DNA from: Methanoculleus frigidifontis
Lineage (GTDB): Archaea > Halobacteriota > Methanomicrobia > Methanomicrobiales > Methanoculleaceae
Length of the DNA: 64,000 nucleotides
NCBI RefSeq assembly: GCF_030464345.1
Contig: NZ_VCYH01000002.1
Coordinates: forward strand, 329,945-393,944
Direction of reading: 5' to 3'
In this document: piece after piece, positions 25,379 to 33,706 of the stretch
Numbering within the stretch: the first letter of the stretch is position 1
Layout of the letters: each line of letters opens with the position of its first letter
Notes under the pieces: model-generated
Seen by the model: only the letters and a program-made list of their open reading frames with translations
Database searches by the model: none
What the model was told of the DNA's origin: nothing
Program-made: the position numbers and the translations under genes

Positions 25379-26757
25379 CTGAGAAGGTGGCCCCCGGTGC
25401 ACGCCGCCTCGATGTCCGCAAGATCGTAGACGAGGAACCCCTCCGCCCGGAGCCGGTCCTTCCCCTCAACGCCGCCGGCGACAAGACAGAAGCGTTCGCT
25501 GCGGCACTGCTCGTGCCGGACGTGCTCCGCCTTCTGCACGAGCCGCGTGAGCAGGCCGCGGGCCTTCCGCTCGGTAAGATTCCCCCACTTGCATTCCCCA
25601 AAGATGATGCTCCCGTCACGCTCCCGGACGGCGACCAGGTCGATCTCCTCGCCGCGGTACCACCACCGCCCGACGGTGTAGCCCGGCAGGAAGGTTCGGG
25701 CGAACTCGCTGCGCACAAAGGCCTCGAACCGCTTGCCGAAGTAGGGGTTCAGATCGACGGCATCCGCAGGGTGGTTCTCCATCTCGATCGCCTGTCGGCG
25801 TGCGAAGACGAAGTTGTACCAGAAGTCGAAGACAGCGTCCCGGATCCGGTACACTCCCTGCCGCCGGCTGCCGAGCAGGGGCAGCTCCTTTTCGATGATC
25901 CCGAGCCGGGTCATCGCCTCGAGGTAGGGGTAGAGGTGGCGGGCGTCCATGCCGCAGAACTGGGCGATCGTGCCGGGCGCGGTGTTGCCGACGGCGACGG
26001 CATTGAGGATCGCCTGGTAGGTCTTCAGCTCCCGAAACTCCTGCGAGAGGAGAAAGGAGGGCTCCCGGTAGAAGTAGCCGTATCGATTGAAGAATTCCCG
26101 CTCGACGAAGGCCGCGTAGCCTGGGTAGTCGGCGGCCTTGAGGAGGTACTCGGGGATGCCGCCGATGGTCAGGTGCGCCTTGAGGGCGTCCTGAAAGGAG
26201 AATGAAGGGAGTAGTTTTCGTGCATCCGCGAACCGCAGCGGCCCAAGAAGCATGTCGCGGGTCCGCCGCCCGTAGAGCGGAGAGGTGTAGGAGAGGGCGG
26301 TGTCGGTCATCAGCCCGAGCATCGACCCGGAGAGGAGGATGCACCAGTTCGACTCTGCAAGAGCGGTATCCCAGGCCTTCTGGAGGGCGGAGAGGATGGC
26401 CGGATCGTTCTTGATCAGATAGGTGAACTCGTCGATGACGAGGTAGCGCCGCTCCGGAAGAGGTTTTTGCGCGAGGTAGGTGAAGAGCTGGTCCCAGGTC
26501 GCAAGTTCGAGCGAGCCGAGGAGCGTGTCGGCGAAGAACCGTGCCATCTCCTCCTGCAGCCGCCGGATCTGGATCTGCGGTGCGGTGTCCTCGGCGAAGT
26601 GGAGAATGCCCTCCTTGCCGCGGATGAACTCGGTGACGAGCCGGGTCTTACCGATCCGGCGGCGGCCGTAGAGGATGATCAACCGCCCGCCGCCCTTCCG
26701 CCACTCCTCCTCGAGGAGAGCGCGCTCGGTCTCGCGGTCGACGAACTCCCTAATCAT
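25372..26757 (-). CDS. Archaeal ATPase with DUF234-type nuclease-like C-terminus
   Basis: A 461-residue protein. Residues 1-230 are the archaeal AAA ATPase module: Walker A LYGRRRIGKTRL (about 29-40), Walker B RRYLVIDEFTYL, sensor region LSGSMLGLM, and GRRTRDMLLGPL. A winged-helix part follows (LNAVAVGNTAPGTIAQF). Residues about 340-461 are DUF234, with EEIDLVAVRERDG and GECKWG giving a PD-(D/E)xK-like D..ECK pattern. This large archaeal family is poorly characterised and often sits near mobile or toxin-like genes. The ATG lies inside a palindrome, and the gene is bracketed by direct repeats, suggesting a transferable cassette. Confidence 0.87.
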   Translation of the reverse strand: MIREFVDRETERALLEEEWRKGGGRLIILYGRRRIGKTRLVTEFIRGKEGILHFAEDTAPQIQIRRLQEEMARFFADTLLGSLELATWDQLFTYLAQKPLPERRYLVIDEFTYLIKNDPAILSALQKAWDTALAESNWCILLSGSMLGLMTDTALSYTSPLYGRRTRDMLLGPLRFADARKLLPSFSFQDALKAHLTIGGIPEYLLKAADYPGYAAFVEREFFNRYGYFYREPSFLLSQEFRELKTYQAILNAVAVGNTAPGTIAQFCGMDARHLYPYLEAMTRLGIIEKELPLLGSRRQGVYRIRDAVFDFWYNFVFARRQAIEMENHPADAVDLNPYFGKRFEAFVRSEFARTFLPGYTVGRWWYRGEEIDLVAVRERDGSIIFGECKWGNLTERKARGLLTRLVQKAEHVRHEQCRSERFCLVAGGVEGKDRLRAEGFLVYDLADIEAACTGGHLLSG

Positions 26758-26784
26758 GATTAGTACTAATCCAGATTAGTATTA
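26751..26784 (-). promoter_or_regulatory. Palindromic operator over the start of the ATPase gene
   Basis: TAATCATGATTA (26751-26762) and GATTAGTACTAATC (26758-26771) are perfect palindromes overlapping by five bases, and a related GATTAGTATTAA follows at 26774. On the coding strand this reads TACTAATC twice in direct repeat, then the ATG. A repressor, perhaps the ATPase itself, could bind here and block both the AT-rich promoter and the start codon. Confidence 0.5.
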
Positions 26785-26857
26785 AGGGCTTCGCCACCAT
26801 GCAACTGTGGCGGATCCGCCGCTGCCGGCCTTAGGCACGGGCTCCCTGCGTGCTCGC

Positions 26858-27181
26858 GGCTGCCGTTTTGGTTAAGCAATCCTTACATATCAGTAATTCC
26901 GGGCCAACCCCCCAAAAAAACCACCTCCACAGAAGCCCCCAGACGGCCGATCTCGACCTCACCCATACCGGACATCCTCAAAAAATTACCCTCCCGCATA
27001 TCGCCGCTACGGCCTTACGATACTGTCATATTTCGGCAATCCGGGCAAAATCCTCCGCCCAATCCCCAGGCCGGGATCCGTCATCAGGAACAGTCGCGAA
27101 AATCGAAAAAGAACGCCGATTTAACCCCATTTTCAGGCTTCGGGGGGGCGACACCACCCGGCCCCGCCGGGCATGCGCCAG
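26858..27181. repeat. Repeat copy C, upstream of the ATPase gene
   Basis: Starts GGCTGCCGTTTTGGTTAAGC with TATA-like CTTACATATC, then the A7 tract at 26914, GACGGCCGATC, AAAAAATTACCCTCCCGCAT, and CGCGAAAATCGAAAAAGAAC. It is exactly 2085 bp from copy A and 324 bp from copy D, measured at the A7 tract and at GACGGCC. Confidence 0.7.
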
Positions 27182-27471
27182 GGCTGCCGTTTCGGTAAAG
27201 CAACGTTTAAATACCCCCACTCCACCCGGAGCTGCCGAAAAAAACGACCCTCATAGATGCCCTCAGACGGCCGATCGCGGCCCCGTCCATACCAGACATC
27301 CTTGAAAAATTACCCTCCCGCATATAGGCGATATGGCCCTCGGATCCTGCCGTTTCCCGGCAATCGGGACGATATTCTTCGCCTAATTCCAGGACCGGGA
27401 TCCGCCGTATGAAACGGGCGGTAAAATCGAAAAATAAACCCGGAATACCCTTCTTTTCACCCGTCGGGAGG
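27182..27471. repeat. Repeat copy D
   Basis: Begins GGCTGCCGTTTCGGTAAAGC with TATA-like GTTTAAATACC and carries the best-kept set of shared words, including TGCCGTTTCCCGGCA as a small hairpin. A minus-strand frame is open through this copy, but the equivalent frame has stops in A, B and C, so coding is unlikely. The region 27472-27708 beyond it holds no gene I can support. Confidence 0.7.
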
Positions 27472-27708
27472 GCGACCCCGGGGCACTCCCCACAGCCCGG
27501 GGAGCCAGCCCTCGCCAACCTCCGGAGTCCCGACCCGATACTGCGGCATGCCGGGGCAAAGGCACGGTCCGGCAGGGTATCCGGGGTTGCCGGAGTGTAT
27601 TGCGGCACCCCAGAACCGGCGAAGAACGATCCCGACGAAAACCTCCCGGCCGGACGAGGCGCCGAAGAGCGCGAGATCATAAATACACATACATACACAT
27701 ACACAGGC

Positions 27709-27948
27709 ATGGGAACCAGGACGATCAGCATCAGCGACGATGCATATGAAAGACTTTCACGGCTGAAAGGCCCCTCGAACATGAGTTTTTCTGAAGTTAT
27801 CCTGAAGTACACCCCGCCGAAGAAGAAACTCTCGGACATCCTCAAGGAGTTCGGGTCAAATCCTGCTCTGGCCGATTCGGTCCAGAAAGCCTCGGACGAG
27901 ATGAGAAATGCTTCGATGCGTGAGGTCGACTTCGATGCCGACACTTGA
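27709..27948 (+). CDS. vapB: VapB-type antitoxin
   Basis: A 79-residue protein starting MGTRTISISDDAYERLSRLK, the ribbon-helix-helix-like DNA-binding start of the archaeal VapB (DUF217) family. A C-terminal toxin-binding tail with KKKLSDILKEFGSN follows. It neutralises the downstream PIN toxin and probably represses the operon. The frame extends far upstream but without similarity. A run of ACATAC repeats and CATAAATACACA just before the ATG (27678-27704) provides a likely promoter. Confidence 0.87.
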   Translation: MGTRTISISDDAYERLSRLKGPSNMSFSEVILKYTPPKKKLSDILKEFGSNPALADSVQKASDEMRNASMREVDFDADT

Positions 27949-28327
27949 CACGTCCCTGCTTATCGACCTGATCCGGCACGACCCGGAGGCGATGCGAACG
28001 CTTGAAGCGATGGAGCAGGAAGGACAGCCCCTTGCAACCACCCCCATCAACATCCTCGAGCTCTATCGCGGGGCGTTTCTCTCGGCATCGGTGCAGGAAA
28101 ATCTCCGGGAGGTCGAAGCGATCGTCCAGGCGCTGATCGAGCTTCCGATCACCGACGAGACCTACCGCGTCTTCGGCACGCTCGCCGCCGAACTTCGGGG
28201 GAGCGGCAGACCGATCGGAGATTTCGACGAGGTGATCGCCGCAATCACGCTCGCGGGCGACGGCGAGATCGTCACCCGTGACCGCCACTTCACCCACGTT
28301 CCGGGGCTGAAGGTCAGGACCTACTGA
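27935..28327 (+). CDS. vapC: VapC-type PIN-domain ribonuclease toxin
   Basis: A 130-residue PIN domain. Acidic active-site residues are visible in MPTLDTSLLIDLI (first Asp), TPINILELYRGAF (Glu), IGDFDEVIAAITL (Asp) and VTRDRHF (Asp). VapC toxins cut tRNA or rRNA until bound by VapB. The ATG at 27935 overlaps the antitoxin end by 14 bases, the standard vapBC arrangement. All catalytic residues appear intact, so the pair is probably functional. Confidence 0.88.
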   Translation: MPTLDTSLLIDLIRHDPEAMRTLEAMEQEGQPLATTPINILELYRGAFLSASVQENLREVEAIVQALIELPITDETYRVFGTLAAELRGSGRPIGDFDEVIAAITLAGDGEIVTRDRHFTHVPGLKVRTY

Positions 28328-28397
28328 CGAAGGCACATGCCCGGCGGACTTCTCTGCCCGAGGTTTCGGGATAGCCTCCGCAAGCCCGGTAGGTAGG

Positions 28398-28460
28398 CAT
28401 GGCAGGTAGGGCTTCAAGCATGGTAAGTAAGCCTTTGAGCATGGCAAGTAAGCCTTTGCT
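28398..28460. repeat. Three 21-bp tandem repeats
   Basis: Three units of exactly 21 bp, beginning at 28398, 28419 and 28440. Each starts CATGG(C/T)A and the last two share AAGTAAGCCTTTG. They lie between vapC and a gene remnant, with no coding role apparent. Confidence 0.75.
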
Positions 28461-28477
28461 TCCTGCGGCATGCCCTG

Positions 28478-28744
28478 GAAGACCGGGTCGCAGAAGCGAT
28501 CGCCGACGCATTTCCGGAGCGGGCGGTTGCCATCTGAAGAAAAAGGGCGGAGAAGCTCATCGCCGAGACCCGCCCGCGCTCGTACGAGGAGTCCGCCCGC
28601 TACCTGAGAAGGATGCGGCCGCGGATGGAGCAGCAGGCGTGGGAAAAGTATCTCGCAGAACTGCGGCACACGCATTCGAGAAAGAAGCGGTTTCTCGAGA
28701 TCCTCGATCGCGTGGAGGACCGGCGGATCATTGAGCGTGCCTGA
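28478..28744 (+). pseudogene. C-terminal remnant of a SWIM zinc-finger-type protein
   Basis: An 88-codon frame reads EDRVAEAIADAFPERAVAI, then an in-frame TGA (28535-28537), then RKRAEKLIAETRPRSYEESARYLRRM and LRHTHSRKKRFLEILDRVEDRR to a stop at 28742. This resembles the C-terminal helical part of SWIM zinc-finger proteins, where a Trp normally occupies the TGA position. The N-terminal part and zinc finger are missing. It is a dead fragment left in the accessory zone. Confidence 0.65.
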
Positions 28745-28779
28745 CTGCACGCGCAAGACCGGGCCGCTCCCCGCACCCG

Positions 28780-29388
28780 TCACAAAAGGCCGATTTCCCC
28801 CGCATACTTCAGCCGTTTCTTCGGATCGTCGAAAGAAACGTCGGCGCAGTCGAACTCCTCAGGATCGAACTCATACGCATCCCACTCATCTTCGTCCCCA
28901 TCCCGGGCACCGGGGTTCTTCAGATCCTCAAGCAGGTCGTAGTACCCCCACACCCCGCCGATATCCTCGGGCGGACATGCACGCTTGCCTTTTATGCACC
29001 GGGGATACGGGATGCCGGGCTCTTTGGGCAGGATCTTCTCAAGAACGACCAGGTGCTCCCAGTCGTCGCCGAAATCATAGGTATACACGGCTCTCGGGTT
29101 TTCGGGAGAGAAGAAATCGGCAATGGCGGTCCTCCACCCGAGCAGCGTCTCGCCGGAGAACTCATTTGGGTAGCCGATATCCACGTTCCCACCGCTCCGC
29201 GGATCGCGCATCCGAAACTCGTGCAGGTGGGCGTCCGTCCAGCCCATCGCGTCCTGGATAGCGACGTGGAGATCCCAGAACGAGCAGGTCTCCGGGACCT
29301 GGATCCTCCGCCAGATGGGAGGCCGAATCTCCCGAAGGGTGATCTTGAACTGATACACATTCTCAAAGAGACGCTTCTTCGCCGGCAT
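28780..29388 (-). CDS. pRiA4b ORF-3-like protein
   Basis: A 202-residue protein of the plasmid pRiA4b ORF-3 family, also seen as a passenger in IS1096. Family blocks are YQFKITLREIRPPIWRRIQVP, FWDLHVAIQDAMGWTDAHLHEF, VYTYDFGDDWEHLVVLEKIL and CPPEDIGGVWGYYDLLE. Length is typical and the gene looks intact. Function is not established; its frequent link with mobile DNA fits this island. No transposase is present nearby. Confidence 0.88.
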   Translation of the reverse strand: MPAKKRLFENVYQFKITLREIRPPIWRRIQVPETCSFWDLHVAIQDAMGWTDAHLHEFRMRDPRSGGNVDIGYPNEFSGETLLGWRTAIADFFSPENPRAVYTYDFGDDWEHLVVLEKILPKEPGIPYPRCIKGKRACPPEDIGGVWGYYDLLEDLKNPGARDGDEDEWDAYEFDPEEFDCADVSFDDPKKRLKYAGEIGLL

Positions 29389-29627
29389 ACATCATCACCC
29401 CTATATCTCTCGTTCGTTCCGCAAATTGCCGGGTTCGGCGGGTCGTTTCGCCGACTGGAACCCGCCGCAGCCATCGGCAACGGTGAGAAGAAGTTCCCTG
29501 CGGGTCTGCATAAGAGTATCCATTCTGCCCGGGGAGCCGTGGGCGGGAGCGGCCGGCGCCCGGCACCGGATGCCAACCGGCCCGCGACCGGCAGAATTAA
29601 TATCCCGGCAGGTTTGAGATCTGCAGA

Positions 29628-30587
29628 ATGGTTCTGGAAGAAGAGCTGCTGTTTCTCGAGAAAACAGAAGCAGAAGAATTCCTCAAATTCATCCGTTCGG
29701 CAGGCTGCAGCGGCAAGGTTCGCACGGTGCACGATCTCGTCCCCGACACGATGTTCCGCGGCAGGATACGGGACTTCCTCATCCTCCTGGAAAAAGAGAT
29801 TGCCCGCATCGAAGCCAGCCCCGACGATGCAGAGCCCGTTGCGATCTACGTCACCCTGAAGAAGGCCATGGAGAGCAGGCTTGAAAAGCTCCGTGCATTC
29901 CTGCAGGAGCACGCCGTCGGGGAGCTCGTCCCCGAGAAGGCCGTTCTCACGGACATCGTCACGCTGATCGGGGAAGCGCGGGCAAAGGAAGGGATTGAGG
30001 AGGAAGAACGCGCACGGATCGATGACACACTTGCCGCAATCGGGGTGGATGCCCTGCTGGAAGATAACGAGCTGGTCGAGAGAACGGACGAAGGCCGCCG
30101 GTTCGTGCGCTCGATCGACCCGGAGGAAGCGTATACGTACCTCCCCGACTATCCGCTCTGTGAGATGGAACCCGAAACCCTGAGCGAGCATGGTATCAGT
30201 GTGAAACTCACCGTCTTTGCAGAAGAGCGCTATGCCGTTTCGATGGGGCCGGATATCCTCCTGATCGACGACCGGGACCGGCTCTGGCAGGTCCTCGACG
30301 AGATGGACATCGACGAGGACTCCTACTTCGCGTTCCGGAACAACAGCACGTTTTCGCAGTTCATTGTCGACCGGATCATGACGTTCCTCGAAGAGCGCGG
30401 CAGGGCAAGCAAAGAGGAGGTCATCGAAGAGACACTCAGTTTCGACACCCGGCTCCTCGAAGAACAGCAGAACCTCGCATCGTTCGTCCTGACCGAGGAG
30501 TATGTGGACGGAATCCTCACCGACCTGAAGAAACTGGGGCTGATCGCGGGCAAAGACGCGAAGTTAAAACCTGTCCGCGTCCGGTAA
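29628..30587 (+). CDS. Hypothetical acidic protein with winged-helix-like C-terminus
   Basis: A 319-residue acidic soluble protein I do not recognise. The first half is helical and charged (a likely coiled coil around 60-110). The last 60 residues have LEERGRASKEEVIEETL and YVDGILTDLKKLGLI, which could form a winged helix. It starts at an ATG with a TATA-like TTAATATCC about 30 bases before it. It is flanked by unrelated genes on the other strand, so it stands alone. A methanogen-specific regulator is possible. Confidence 0.6.
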   Translation: MVLEEELLFLEKTEAEEFLKFIRSAGCSGKVRTVHDLVPDTMFRGRIRDFLILLEKEIARIEASPDDAEPVAIYVTLKKAMESRLEKLRAFLQEHAVGELVPEKAVLTDIVTLIGEARAKEGIEEEERARIDDTLAAIGVDALLEDNELVERTDEGRRFVRSIDPEEAYTYLPDYPLCEMEPETLSEHGISVKLTVFAEERYAVSMGPDILLIDDRDRLWQVLDEMDIDEDSYFAFRNNSTFSQFIVDRIMTFLEERGRASKEEVIEETLSFDTRLLEEQQNLASFVLTEEYVDGILTDLKKLGLIAGKDAKLKPVRVR

Positions 30588-30695
30588 CCTGAAATGCCGC
30601 CCGTATCCCCGGGATGCGGGGGCGAAAAACCGCCGGCGCGAACGGACGGCACCGTTCCGGCGCGGCAGAGGAGAAGACAGGGGTAAAAAGACGCC

Positions 30696-31814
30696 TTACG
30701 AATCCCGGTCAGGTTCGATGACCTGCCCCTCGTCGACGAGCTCGGTGTAGTCGTCGAACCAGTAGGCTTCCGGATCGCTCCGATAAACCATGAACCGCCC
30801 GAGGTTCGCCGGGTCGGCCGCCTGGTTGTACTTAAAGAAGGTATACTCCGGCGTCATCCCGACGACCTCGATCTTGCCGGCAGCATGGGACATCACGAAC
30901 CGGGCGCGTTTCGCAAGGCCCGAGCACATCCCCCGCGCCTGCTCGAAGATCCGGTACGACTCCTCGACCGGCACGGCGTAGGTCCGGTTGCCGACCGTCG
31001 GGCGGCACTGGAAGACGTAGTAGGGGCTCGCGCCGATGAACGAGAGCGTCCTGAAGAGCTCGGCAAGAACCTCCGGGTCGTCGTTGATCCCCCGGATCAG
31101 GGGCGTCTGGTTCATGACGATCGCCCCCGCGTCCTGCAGAAGCGCCACTCCCTCCAGGGCGACGGGGGAGAGCTCCCGCGGGTGGCTGAACTGCGCCATA
31201 ATATAGATCCTCTTTTCCGGAGTGCTGTAGTCCCGGATCAGGTCGAGGAGAGCCGGGTCGGTCGTGATCCGGTAGGGGTTGAACGCAGGCATCTTCGAGC
31301 CGATACGGATGATCTGCACGTGGTCGATCTCCCGCAGGGCCGCGACGGTCTCCTGCAGCCGTTCCGTCGAGAGGACCAGCGGGTCGCCGCCGGTGAGGAG
31401 GACGTTGGTGATCTCGGGATGCTCGCGGATATAGGCAAGCCCCGCCGAGATATCCCGGTTCACCTCACGTGAATCCTCAATGAAGAGGCGTTTTCGGAAG
31501 CAGTAGCGGCAGAGCCCCCCGCAGACGTCGCTTACGAGCAGGAGCGCCGTCTCGCGGTACTTGTGCTGCAGCCCGGGCGCGACCGTATACGACCCTTCCG
31601 AGGACGGGTCGAGCCTGCCCCACGCCTCCGCCTCATCGGCGCAGGGGATAATGAGACGGCGGATAGGATCGGCAGTATCCTGCCAGTTGATAAGCGAGAG
31701 ATAATAGTCATTCGCACGGAACGCGAAATTTTCGGTGATCGTTTCCAGAGCGCGAAAGTCCTCTGCGGGGAAACCGGCGATCTGGTCGAGTGATGAGATA
31801 TAGCGTGGTTTCAT
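30696..31814 (-). CDS. KamA-family radical SAM protein (lysine 2,3-aminomutase-like)
   Basis: A 372-residue enzyme with the radical SAM motif CGGLCRYCFRKRLF (about 98-111), LLTGGDPLVL for SAM binding, and the KamA-type C-terminal blocks QTPLIRGINDDPEVL and YVFQCRPTVGNRTY. Lysine 2,3-aminomutases use PLP and SAM to make beta-lysine, which methanogens convert to the osmolyte N-epsilon-acetyl-beta-lysine. No acetyltransferase (AblB) gene is adjacent, and the PLP lysine is not obvious to me, so the substrate is uncertain; EpmB-like or other aminomutase activity remains possible. Confidence 0.8.
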   Translation of the reverse strand: MKPRYISSLDQIAGFPAEDFRALETITENFAFRANDYYLSLINWQDTADPIRRLIIPCADEAEAWGRLDPSSEGSYTVAPGLQHKYRETALLLVSDVCGGLCRYCFRKRLFIEDSREVNRDISAGLAYIREHPEITNVLLTGGDPLVLSTERLQETVAALREIDHVQIIRIGSKMPAFNPYRITTDPALLDLIRDYSTPEKRIYIMAQFSHPRELSPVALEGVALLQDAGAIVMNQTPLIRGINDDPEVLAELFRTLSFIGASPYYVFQCRPTVGNRTYAVPVEESYRIFEQARGMCSGLAKRARFVMSHAAGKIEVVGMTPEYTFFKYNQAADPANLGRFMVYRSDPEAYWFDDYTELVDEGQVIEPDRDS

Positions 31815-32094
31815 CTTCTTCCTCCGTGTGACTCTTCGTGCACACCGTATCAGAGGCTTCTTCGGTCAAAAACCGCCGGGCATCGGTGAAGAGCGATATG
31901 ATCTGCCCGTGGGAGAATGCTGATAAGCGGAGAATCTTCCCGGAATATGACGGCGACCGCAATCCTGGCCTCAAGTATTGCAGTAATCTGTCTTGTACCT
32001 GGTCGTCAGGACATTTATACTTTCGCGCTCGAAAAAAGGGAGGACAGACGGTCTTTGGAAAAACGCGGCGGTGACGAAAAAGCCCCCTCCTTCG
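31815..32094. other. Intergenic region with a TATA-like box
   Basis: No gene supported. GGACATTTATACTTTCGCG (about 32008-32026, plus strand) resembles an archaeal promoter, but nothing recognisable follows on that strand before the minus-strand zinc-ribbon gene ends at 32095. It may drive an antisense or small RNA, or be chance. Confidence 0.3.
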
Positions 32095-32481
32095 TCACTC
32101 CCGTTTTTTCTTCTTTGACATCGAGAGGATATCCACCATATACTTCCCCTCGCGGTCGAGGCGGACGACGACCTCGTCGCTCTGCGCCATCTTCTCGATA
32201 TTCAGCTCGTAGGAACCCGGTCCGAGGATCCGGATGCTCTCGACACGGTCGTAGACCTCAACCTCACGCGACGAGCGGGCAGGCTTCACCTCGAGGACGT
32301 CCTCGACTCCGGCACCATCGATGATCTCCTCGAGGCTTTTTTCCTCCAGCACGTCGTCGTGCCGGCGAGCCTCCCGGATATACAGAAACTTCTTGCCGCC
32401 GCAGCTCGGACATCCCTTCAGGATCTTCGTCGAGCCGTCCTCAAACTCCCTGCCGCATTGTGTGCATTTGTGAGGCATCAC
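32095..32481 (-). CDS. OapC/ArvC-family zinc-ribbon protein
   Basis: A 128-residue protein with an N-terminal zinc ribbon (CTQC at about 6-9 and CPSC at about 24-27) and a beta-rich C-terminal domain ending in a basic KKKKRE tail. This is the archaeal zinc-ribbon family called OapC or ArvC, conserved beside an OapB protein and an Era-like GTPase as here. The trio forms an operon with gaps of 3 and 5 bases. Haloarchaeal members were named for their location near a replication origin; the molecular role is unknown. Confidence 0.8.
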   Translation of the reverse strand: MMPHKCTQCGREFEDGSTKILKGCPSCGGKKFLYIREARRHDDVLEEKSLEEIIDGAGVEDVLEVKPARSSREVEVYDRVESIRILGPGSYELNIEKMAQSDEVVVRLDREGKYMVDILSMSKKKKRE

Positions 32482-32484
32482 TGC

Positions 32485-32847
32485 TCACCGTGAAGAAATC
32501 CACGCGCTGATGAGATCCTTCTCCTTCTTCAGCATCTTGAGCTGGTTTGCCGGCCCGATCACCGTCAGCCGGCTCTCGCTCTTCTTGCCGCCGAAGAGCT
32601 TGCCGAAGAATCCTCCCGAATCCTTCAGAGGATATGTCTCCATCTCAATCCCGGAGAACCCGTCCGGGGTGATCTCGCGCATCGTCACCTCGATGAGTTT
32701 GCTCTGCTCGTCGGGAGCAAGGCCGCGCTCGAGGACGACGATATTACCCTCCATGACATCATCGAGAATCAGCCGGATCTTCTCCATCGCTGTCAGCCGC
32801 TCGAGGCGGTCCGCGGAGATCAGGTCAATCTGGACACCCTGAATCAT
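32485..32847 (-). CDS. OapB/ArvB-family protein (DUF2073)
   Basis: A 120-residue protein matching DUF2073. The core GVQIDLISADRLERLTAMEKIRLILDDVMEGNIVVLERGL and the Gly-rich FFGKLFGGKK loop are typical, and it ends with LTVIGPANQLKMLKKEKDLISAWI. It sits between the GTPase and the zinc-ribbon gene in a fixed three-gene order known across Euryarchaeota. Function not established. Confidence 0.83.
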   Translation of the reverse strand: MIQGVQIDLISADRLERLTAMEKIRLILDDVMEGNIVVLERGLAPDEQSKLIEVTMREITPDGFSGIEMETYPLKDSGGFFGKLFGGKKSESRLTVIGPANQLKMLKKEKDLISAWISSR

Positions 32848-32852
32848 CTACA

Positions 32853-33494
32853 TCACCCGAAATAACTCGCCATCTTCTCGTACAGTTCTTCCACGTTGTT
32901 GCCCTCGAGACCCGAGATCGAAACGACAGGGTGCTGCGGGAACGCGCTCTTGATCCGGGCGGCCGAAGCGTCGGGAAGATCGTTCTTGTTCGCGACGATG
33001 AGGACCGGCAGTTTCCTGCTCTCGATGATCCCGACCATCATAATATTCACCTGCATGAACGGGTCCTGCGTCGCATCGAGCATGTAGATGACGCCATCGA
33101 TGTCCTCCCGGAGCCAGTGCATCGCTTCGGCAACACCCTCCGTGGCTTCCCGGGCTCTCTTGACCGCGTCGTCCTTCTCCATCCCGTACTCCAGAAACTC
33201 GTTGTAGTCGATCTTCGTCGTCACCCCCGGCGTATCGACGATATCGATGTTGATGGACTGCCCGTCGTTCCCGGTAATCGTAATGTTCTCCTTTCTGCGC
33301 ACACGGCGTGTCTCGTGCGGCACTTCGCTGACCGGCCCGACAGCGTCCCCTGTCCAGTCCCGCACGATCCTGTTTGCAAGCGTCGTCTTACCGGCATTGG
33401 GCGGGCCGTAGATCCCAATGCGGGAAGAACGTTTCTTAAAGAACGTCTTCAGGAACCGCGAAATCTTCTGCTTCGTACGTACAAAGAATGTCAT
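32853..33494 (-). CDS. Era-like GTP-binding protein
   Basis: A 213-residue GTPase with G1 GPPNAGKT (about 30-37), a G2 region ETRRV, G3 DTPG, G4 NKND and G5 SGL. A basic N-terminus (about 1-25, rich in Lys/Arg) precedes the G domain, and there is no KH domain, so it is not a ribosomal Era. It is the upstream gene of the OapB/OapC trio. A shared role in chromosome, RNA or envelope function has been suggested for the family but not shown here. Confidence 0.85.
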   Translation of the reverse strand: MTFFVRTKQKISRFLKTFFKKRSSRIGIYGPPNAGKTTLANRIVRDWTGDAVGPVSEVPHETRRVRRKENITITGNDGQSINIDIVDTPGVTTKIDYNEFLEYGMEKDDAVKRAREATEGVAEAMHWLREDIDGVIYMLDATQDPFMQVNIMMVGIIESRKLPVLIVANKNDLPDASAARIKSAFPQHPVVSISGLEGNNVEELYEKMASYFG

Positions 33495-33626
33495 TCTGCA
33501 CCCTCAAGATCTCTCTTTTTTTATCCGTATTAGTAACACTATGTCACTCATAAATAAATATAATTATATGTAATAGCGGACGATTTAATCGATTCTGTGA
33601 CTTCATTTGCTCCGCCGGCCACACGA

Positions 33627-33642
33627 ATTCTTTTATACTGCT
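33627..33642 (+). promoter_or_regulatory. TATA promoter of the CBS-protein operon
   Basis: ATTCTTTTATACTGCT is a clear TATA element about 70 bases before the first CBS gene. The preceding 33535-33600 is AT-rich and holds no gene. Confidence 0.5.
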
Positions 33643-33706
33643 GAATCCTAGATACAGGTGAACCTGAAGGATCAGCTCGAAGCAGCGACCATACAGGGTG
33701 AGTTTC

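Noticed and set aside
25387..26205. 272-codon plus-strand frame inside the ATPase gene
   Set aside because: Antisense shadow; the ATPase has clear Walker motifs on the other strand.
24813..27471. CRISPR array
   Set aside because: Repeat units are about 324 bp with no short repeat-spacer pattern and no cas genes nearby.
27207..27944. 245-codon minus-strand frame through repeat copy D and the vapB region
   Set aside because: The equivalent frame is interrupted in copies A, B and C, and it overlaps vapB antisense; substitutions between copies A and C show no coding pattern.
28398..28460. CRISPR-like short repeats
   Set aside because: Three contiguous 21-bp units without spacers; a simple tandem repeat.
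28780..29388. Insertion sequence around the pRiA4b ORF-3-like gene
   Set aside because: No transposase, terminal inverted repeats or target duplication could be seen.
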